From Bacillota bacterium (lineage in GTDB: Bacteria > Bacillota > Clostridia > TANB77 > CAG-465): a stretch of 64,000 nt of DNA. Numbering within the stretch: position 1 is the stretch's first letter; each line of letters begins with the position of its first letter. Location: assembly GCA_023460515.1 (NCBI GenBank), contig JAEWPS010000045.1, positions 69,957-133,956 on the forward strand. Reading direction: 5' to 3'. The notes below the pieces were generated by a model, which searched no databases, was not told the DNA's origin, and saw only the letters and a list, made by a program, of their open reading frames with translations. Position numbers and translations under genes: made by a program. Shown in pieces: positions 60,425 to 64,000 of the stretch.

Positions 60425-61930
60425 ATGAATAAAATCACTTTAATTAAATTAAAACAATTTATTAGCAGATACGATACTTATATCTTATTTGCTTTTTTAT
60501 TAATATGTACAATTGGACCAATTATGTTTATTAAACTAGCTGAGTCTGATGAAATCTGGAATTTTCATAATATTCAAAAGATATATAATGGATTTGAAAT
60601 ATATAAAGAGGCAAATATAATTATAACGCCACTGTTTTTTTATGTTGGAGTATTATTTTGCAACCTTTTTGGTTTAACTTTATTGACATTTAAAGTATAT
60701 AATTTATTTTTGATATCAACATTAATTGTTTTAGTATACAAAATTTTTATAACTTTAAAAATAAGTAAATTAAAATCATTAATATATTCACTAATAATAT
60801 ATATACCAACTATTTATATAGGTACTGTTGGAGCTAATTATAATGTATTAGTCGCAATATTTTTTCTAATAGGACTCCAAATTTCTATTAATGAATCGAA
60901 ATTTAAATCAAAAACTTTCACTGTTTTGCAAAGTATAATAATATTTTTAATATTCTTAACAAAGCATAATGTTGCTTTATATTATATTTTTGGATTAATA
61001 ATGAGCGAGGTGTTTCTTTGTAAAAGTAGTTATAAAACTCTTTTAAAGTCTATAATAACAAAAGTTGCTATAGCCATAATATTTATAATAAGTTACTTAA
61101 TTATATTATATTTTAATGGTAGTTTATATAATTTCATAAATTATACGGTTTTAGGTATACCAGAATTTTCGAATAACTTTTTCGTTGAAACAGATGCAAT
61201 AGTAAGTATTGGTATAATGTGTATAATCATATTAGTATCTTTGATGACACTATTTTATAAGAATAATTCTATAAACATAAGTGATGAAATAAAGATTAAT
61301 ATTGTAAAATTAATGACTTTTGGAGTTTGCACGGAATTTATGGCTTATCCAATTGCGAATTTATATCATTCAATAATTGGGGCATATATAATATTTATAT
61401 TAGGGTTCTATTTGTTTGATATAATATTTGCTGGTTATTTAGATAAATTTAAAAAATATCTAAAAATTCTTGCTTTTCTTATACTAATTTCATTAATTAT
61501 ATATAGTGGATATAACTTTATAAATTATATTCGCTTTATAATATCTGATAAGTCTGAGAAAATAGAAATATATGAATATACAATTGTAACAAAGGAATTA
61601 AAAGAAAAAATTATTTATATAGATAATTATATAAAGTACAAAGAGAGTTTAGGTGTTAATGTAGTTATATTTTCTGGGCATGCAGGAGTATATATGCTAC
61701 CTCTTGGTAAAAGTAATGGCAACATGGATTTACCGTTTTTAGGTAATATGGGAAAAAACGGTGAAGAAGAAATGATCAAAAAATTAGATAGTTTAAAAAA
61801 CACTGAAATATTAATAGTAAGAGATGAAGATAAACTATTTTGGCAAGAATCTAGCACAATTAGAAAACATATAATAGAAAAATATAAATTGTACGGACAA
61901 ATAGAAGATTTTAATATATATGTTTTGTAA
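60425..61930 (+). CDS. GT-C-like polytopic membrane glycosyltransferase
   Basis: 501 residues with about ten to twelve membrane segments. The first loop has LAESDEIWNFHNIQKI, an acidic motif in the right place for a GT-C catalytic base (ArnT/PMT-like), followed by KHNVALYYIFG, another block of the family. The C-terminal tail is soluble (about 395-501). It begins 4 bases after the S1 protein stop, with a weak ribosome binding site (GGTTAAGAG), so coupling is likely. It could glycosylate a locus product (inference). Confidence 0.65.
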   Translation: MNKITLIKLKQFISRYDTYILFAFLLICTIGPIMFIKLAESDEIWNFHNIQKIYNGFEIYKEANIIITPLFFYVGVLFCNLFGLTLLTFKVYNLFLISTLIVLVYKIFITLKISKLKSLIYSLIIYIPTIYIGTVGANYNVLVAIFFLIGLQISINESKFKSKTFTVLQSIIIFLIFLTKHNVALYYIFGLIMSEVFLCKSSYKTLLKSIITKVAIAIIFIISYLIILYFNGSLYNFINYTVLGIPEFSNNFFVETDAIVSIGIMCIIILVSLMTLFYKNNSINISDEIKINIVKLMTFGVCTEFMAYPIANLYHSIIGAYIIFILGFYLFDIIFAGYLDKFKKYLKILAFLILISLIIYSGYNFINYIRFIISDKSEKIEIYEYTIVTKELKEKIIYIDNYIKYKESLGVNVVIFSGHAGVYMLPLGKSNGNMDLPFLGNMGKNGEEEMIKKLDSLKNTEILIVRDEDKLFWQESSTIRKHIIEKYKLYGQIEDFNIYVL

Positions 61931-61968
61931 AGTATAATTACTTTTTTGATAGTTTAATTCAAATATAG

Positions 61969-61997
61969 TTGAAAATATTTTTAAATTAGTGTATAAT
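61969..61997 (+). promoter_or_regulatory. Sigma-A-type promoter for the replication-relaxation gene
   Basis: TTGAAA (61969-61974), 17 bases, TATAAT (61992-61997). The leader of about 100 bases contains a 10-bp perfect stem, AATTAATTTT (62007-62016) with AAAATTAATT (62033-62042). Confidence 0.65.
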
Positions 61998-62107
61998 AAC
62001 TATATAAATTAATTTTGTAGATATCTATAGTTAAAATTAATTATTAAATATTAGGTATATATTAATTTTATTGTTAAATTTAAAGTAAAATTTAAGGAGT
62101 GATTAAG

Positions 62108-63136
62108 ATGATTAAAGATAAGGAAGTAAAAACAGCTGTATCACCTTTTGCTGTTAGAGAGAATGAAGTTAAAGTCTTTGATGGTAAAGAGGGATTTGCA
62201 TCTATAAATCAAGTTGTATTTAAGATGGATATGGGATACATAAACGAATTGCATATTAAAGCATTAGAAGTTGTAAATGAATTTTCATTTGTAACATCAA
62301 GACAAGTTACTCAAATTTTAAATAAAAGAAATAAATTAGAAGAAATAGAAAAAGATAAAAGACAAGATAAAGTTGCTAAGTTACTTGAAGATTTAACAAA
62401 ATCTAAAGTACTTGCAAGATATTATTTTGAAAGTGGTAGTGGAAAGAGTTCATTTAGAGTATATGGATTAGATAAACTAGGTACATATATATTAAAACAA
62501 AGAAATATAAATACTAATTGGCAGCCAACTGATAATATAAAAGCAGCTTATGAGTTGAAAAGAAAGTTAGCGGGTAATCAAATATTAATAGCTTATATGG
62601 AAAAGGTTGCAAGTTACTTAGATATTGATGTTAACTTTTTGTTATATTCAAAAAAATACAATGTAAAATTTAAACCAACAGGTGGACTTATAAGACTAAA
62701 AGATGGTACAAATGAAGTAAATTATGTATTCGAGGTTGTAAGAAGAAATGAAGATTGGCAAAATAATTTTGCAACTAAAATACAATTGTATTCGGATTTT
62801 TTTGAGAACTTTACTAAAAATGATGCAGGACTTTCTGAACTTCCTCAACTTGTATTTGTTGGAGAAGATGTTCAACATTTAGCAGAAATGTTCAGGGTTG
62901 TTAAACAAATAACAGGGATTTTAAAAGATAACGAAGTATATTTTACAACTGATTTAAGACAATTAGAAGATTCATTAGAAAATTCAATAAGTATTTTTGA
63001 ACAAGATAACTTAACTAAAAAGTATAAATTATTAAGTTTAAGTTTAGATATATTAAAACCAGGCGAAAAGTTAAACGAAACATCAAATACACTTAAAGCC
63101 GACACTAAATTTAATCCTAATATGATAGTAGAATAG
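62108..63136 (+). CDS. Replication-relaxation family protein
   Basis: 342 residues from ATG 62108, behind AAGGAGTGATT. An N-terminal winged-helix part (about 42-130: HIKALEVVNEFSFVTSRQVTQ; SSFRVYGLDKLG) precedes an alpha/beta domain (about 150-290) with YVFEVVRRNEDWQNNFATKIQ and LPQLVFVGEDVQHLAEM. This plan fits the replication-relaxation family found on plasmids and integrative elements in Gram-positive bacteria. It is the only gene here with a link to mobile DNA processing, and its activity has not been established. Confidence 0.65.
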   Translation: MIKDKEVKTAVSPFAVRENEVKVFDGKEGFASINQVVFKMDMGYINELHIKALEVVNEFSFVTSRQVTQILNKRNKLEEIEKDKRQDKVAKLLEDLTKSKVLARYYFESGSGKSSFRVYGLDKLGTYILKQRNINTNWQPTDNIKAAYELKRKLAGNQILIAYMEKVASYLDIDVNFLLYSKKYNVKFKPTGGLIRLKDGTNEVNYVFEVVRRNEDWQNNFATKIQLYSDFFENFTKNDAGLSELPQLVFVGEDVQHLAEMFRVVKQITGILKDNEVYFTTDLRQLEDSLENSISIFEQDNLTKKYKLLSLSLDILKPGEKLNETSNTLKADTKFNPNMIVE

Positions 63137-63144
63137 GTGAATCT

Positions 63145-63567
63145 ATGAAAAGAACAGCAAGGGCAATTATAAGGACAGAGGATGGGTATATATTCATTAA
63201 AAGAGAGAAGACAGTAGATAATGAACATAAAGTATTTTATGCTACTGTTGGTGGTCATTTAGAGCCGGGAGAAACTTTTGAAGATGCATGTATACGTGAA
63301 GTGTCTGAAGAATTAGGTATAAAAGTAGAAATAGAAGATATTTTTTATGAAGAATATGTAAATGAATTAGACAAATACGAGAAGTTTTATAATGTAAAAT
63401 ATATAAGTGGTAAATTAGGAACAGGTAAAGGTGAGGAATTTACTAATATTGATATTAATAAATATGGAAAGTATGAAATAGTATGTTTAAGCAAAGATGA
63501 ATTAAAAAATTGCAATATACTACCCTATACAATTAAAGAAAAATTAATTAATGAAATAAATAATTAA
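63145..63567 (+). CDS. Nudix hydrolase
   Basis: 140 residues. The Nudix box GHLEPGETFEDACIREVSEE followed by LGI is complete and should bind the metal used to split nucleoside diphosphate-linked substrates. The substrate cannot be told. It begins 8 bases after the previous stop and ends before a terminator, so it is co-transcribed with the replication-relaxation gene. Confidence 0.9.
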   Translation: MKRTARAIIRTEDGYIFIKREKTVDNEHKVFYATVGGHLEPGETFEDACIREVSEELGIKVEIEDIFYEEYVNELDKYEKFYNVKYISGKLGTGKGEEFTNIDINKYGKYEIVCLSKDELKNCNILPYTIKEKLINEINN

Positions 63568-63573
63568 ATTACT

Positions 63574-63614
63574 AAAAGTAGTCATAAACGTATAATTCTG
63601 ACTACTTTTTTATT
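63574..63614 (+). terminator. Intrinsic terminator after the Nudix gene
   Basis: AAAAGTAGTCA (63574-63584) pairs with TGACTACTTTT (63599-63609), followed by further T. Confidence 0.85.
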
Positions 63615-63694
63615 TGTAAAAACTCTTAGTCAATTTAATATATGTCGAATTAGGTAGAAATTTTAAAAAAATTGAAGAATTTTTATAAAATATA

Positions 63695-63723
63695 TTGACA
63701 AATAGAAATAAAAATGTTATCAT
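63695..63723 (+). promoter_or_regulatory. rRNA operon promoter P1
   Basis: TTGACA (63695-63700), 17 bases, TATCAT (63718-63723), within an A/T-rich region that could serve as an UP element. TATAAT overlaps at 63723-63728 but at a poor spacing. Confidence 0.65.
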
Positions 63724-63822
63724 ATAATACGTCGTTGAGACGTGTCATTAAATAGCGAAAATATACAGACAAAACAAGGTCAATAATATTTTCATTTTTT
63801 TATGATTTTTTTAACAAAAGTA

Positions 63823-63851
63823 TTGACAAGATGTCGAAACTGTGTTAAAAT
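63823..63851 (+). promoter_or_regulatory. rRNA operon promoter P2
   Basis: TTGACA (63823-63828), 17 bases, TAAAAT (63846-63851). Two consensus -35 boxes in tandem are usual for clostridial rrn operons. Confidence 0.7.
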
Positions 63852-63857
63852 ATAAAC

Positions 63858-64000
63858 AGTCACTTAACGTGACACAAGAGCACATTGAAAAATAAACAAT
63901 ACAAAGTTAAAACCTTAAAAATAGTTGTAGTTAAATACAACTAAAAGTACAAACAAAAAAGTAAATTCGCATAGCATAAAGTTATGAGAATAGAATTTTA
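63858..64000 (+). other. 5' leader of an rRNA operon (16S gene beyond the window)
   Basis: After P2 the sequence has AGAGCACATTGAAAA, the type of segment that precedes 16S genes in Firmicutes, and a 7-bp hairpin AGTTGTA/TACAACT (63923-63942). There is no open frame. The 16S start (AGAGTTTGATC-like) is not reached by 64000, so the gene lies just outside. Confidence 0.65.

Noticed and set aside
45568..63568. att sites, integrase or transposase bounding the T4SS-like locus
   Set aside because: No recombinase gene and no convincing direct repeat at both ends could be found by eye; only shared AT-rich stretches were noted.
63568..64000. tRNA or protein-coding gene in the last 430 bases
   Set aside because: No cloverleaf and no open frame with a ribosome binding site; the stretch is explained by tandem rRNA promoters and leader.

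Overview
The window is AT-rich chromosomal DNA from an endospore-forming low-GC Bacillota, most likely an uncultured member of the class Clostridia. The evidence is TTG/GTG starts, GGAGG ribosome binding sites, a Firmicute-style S10-spc-alpha ribosomal gene order, SpoIIM, SpoIIP, GerA-type germinant receptor genes, BclA/BclB-like exosporium proteins and sigma-K-type promoters. I recognise no species.

Layout. 1-8780: housekeeping genes (C-terminus of a methionine gamma-lyase family protein, a HI0933-type flavoprotein, HtrA protease, a coiled-coil/DUF4116 pair, S20, thymidylate kinase, a TerC-type membrane protein and an unusual two-module ThyX). 8941-19578: a promoter, a structured leader and the S10-spc ribosomal run from rpsJ to secY, with no rpmD (L30). 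19592-28133: a block that interrupts the usual secY-adk junction. It holds a spore germination operon (GerA, GerC, a small membrane protein, one frameshifted and one intact GerB-type permease), two collagen-like spore-surface genes and an M15-type peptidoglycan peptidase, the last three each behind a promoter matching AC-N16-CATANNNTA. 28273-34429: a tRNA t6A synthesis gene, then the ribosomal run resumes (adk-map-infA-rpmJ-rpsM-rpsK-rpsD-rpoA-rplQ). 34606-45567: mixed genes (tmcAL, rnhA, spoIIM, a five-repeat secreted or membrane protein, a DivIVA-like protein, spoIIP, frameshifted pgi, two GT-C-like membrane proteins, a two-OB SSB-like protein, an M23 peptidase).

45773-63567: a chromosomal type IV secretion-like locus. 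It has a VirB2-like pilin, a double-module pilin, a PrgI/VirB3-like protein, a VirB4-associated protein, the VirB4 ATPase, a VirB6/TrbL-like protein divided into two genes, six single-pass proteins of VirB8/NTF2-like architecture and a 1021-residue membrane-anchored M23 plus GH24 cell-wall hydrolase. An S1-domain RNA-binding protein, a GT-C-like protein, a replication-relaxation family protein and a Nudix hydrolase follow. No relaxase, VirD4 coupling ATPase, integrase or attachment site is visible here, so its cargo and mobility are open. The window ends in the tandem promoters and leader of an rRNA operon, just short of the 16S gene.

Points most worth checking: the T4SS-like locus; three identically spaced sigma-K-type promoters; a hairpin that hides the spoIIP start codon and ribosome binding site and doubles as a terminator; the 14-residue repeat protein; and single-base frameshifts in a gerB-type gene and in pgi, which are either real lesions or sequence errors.
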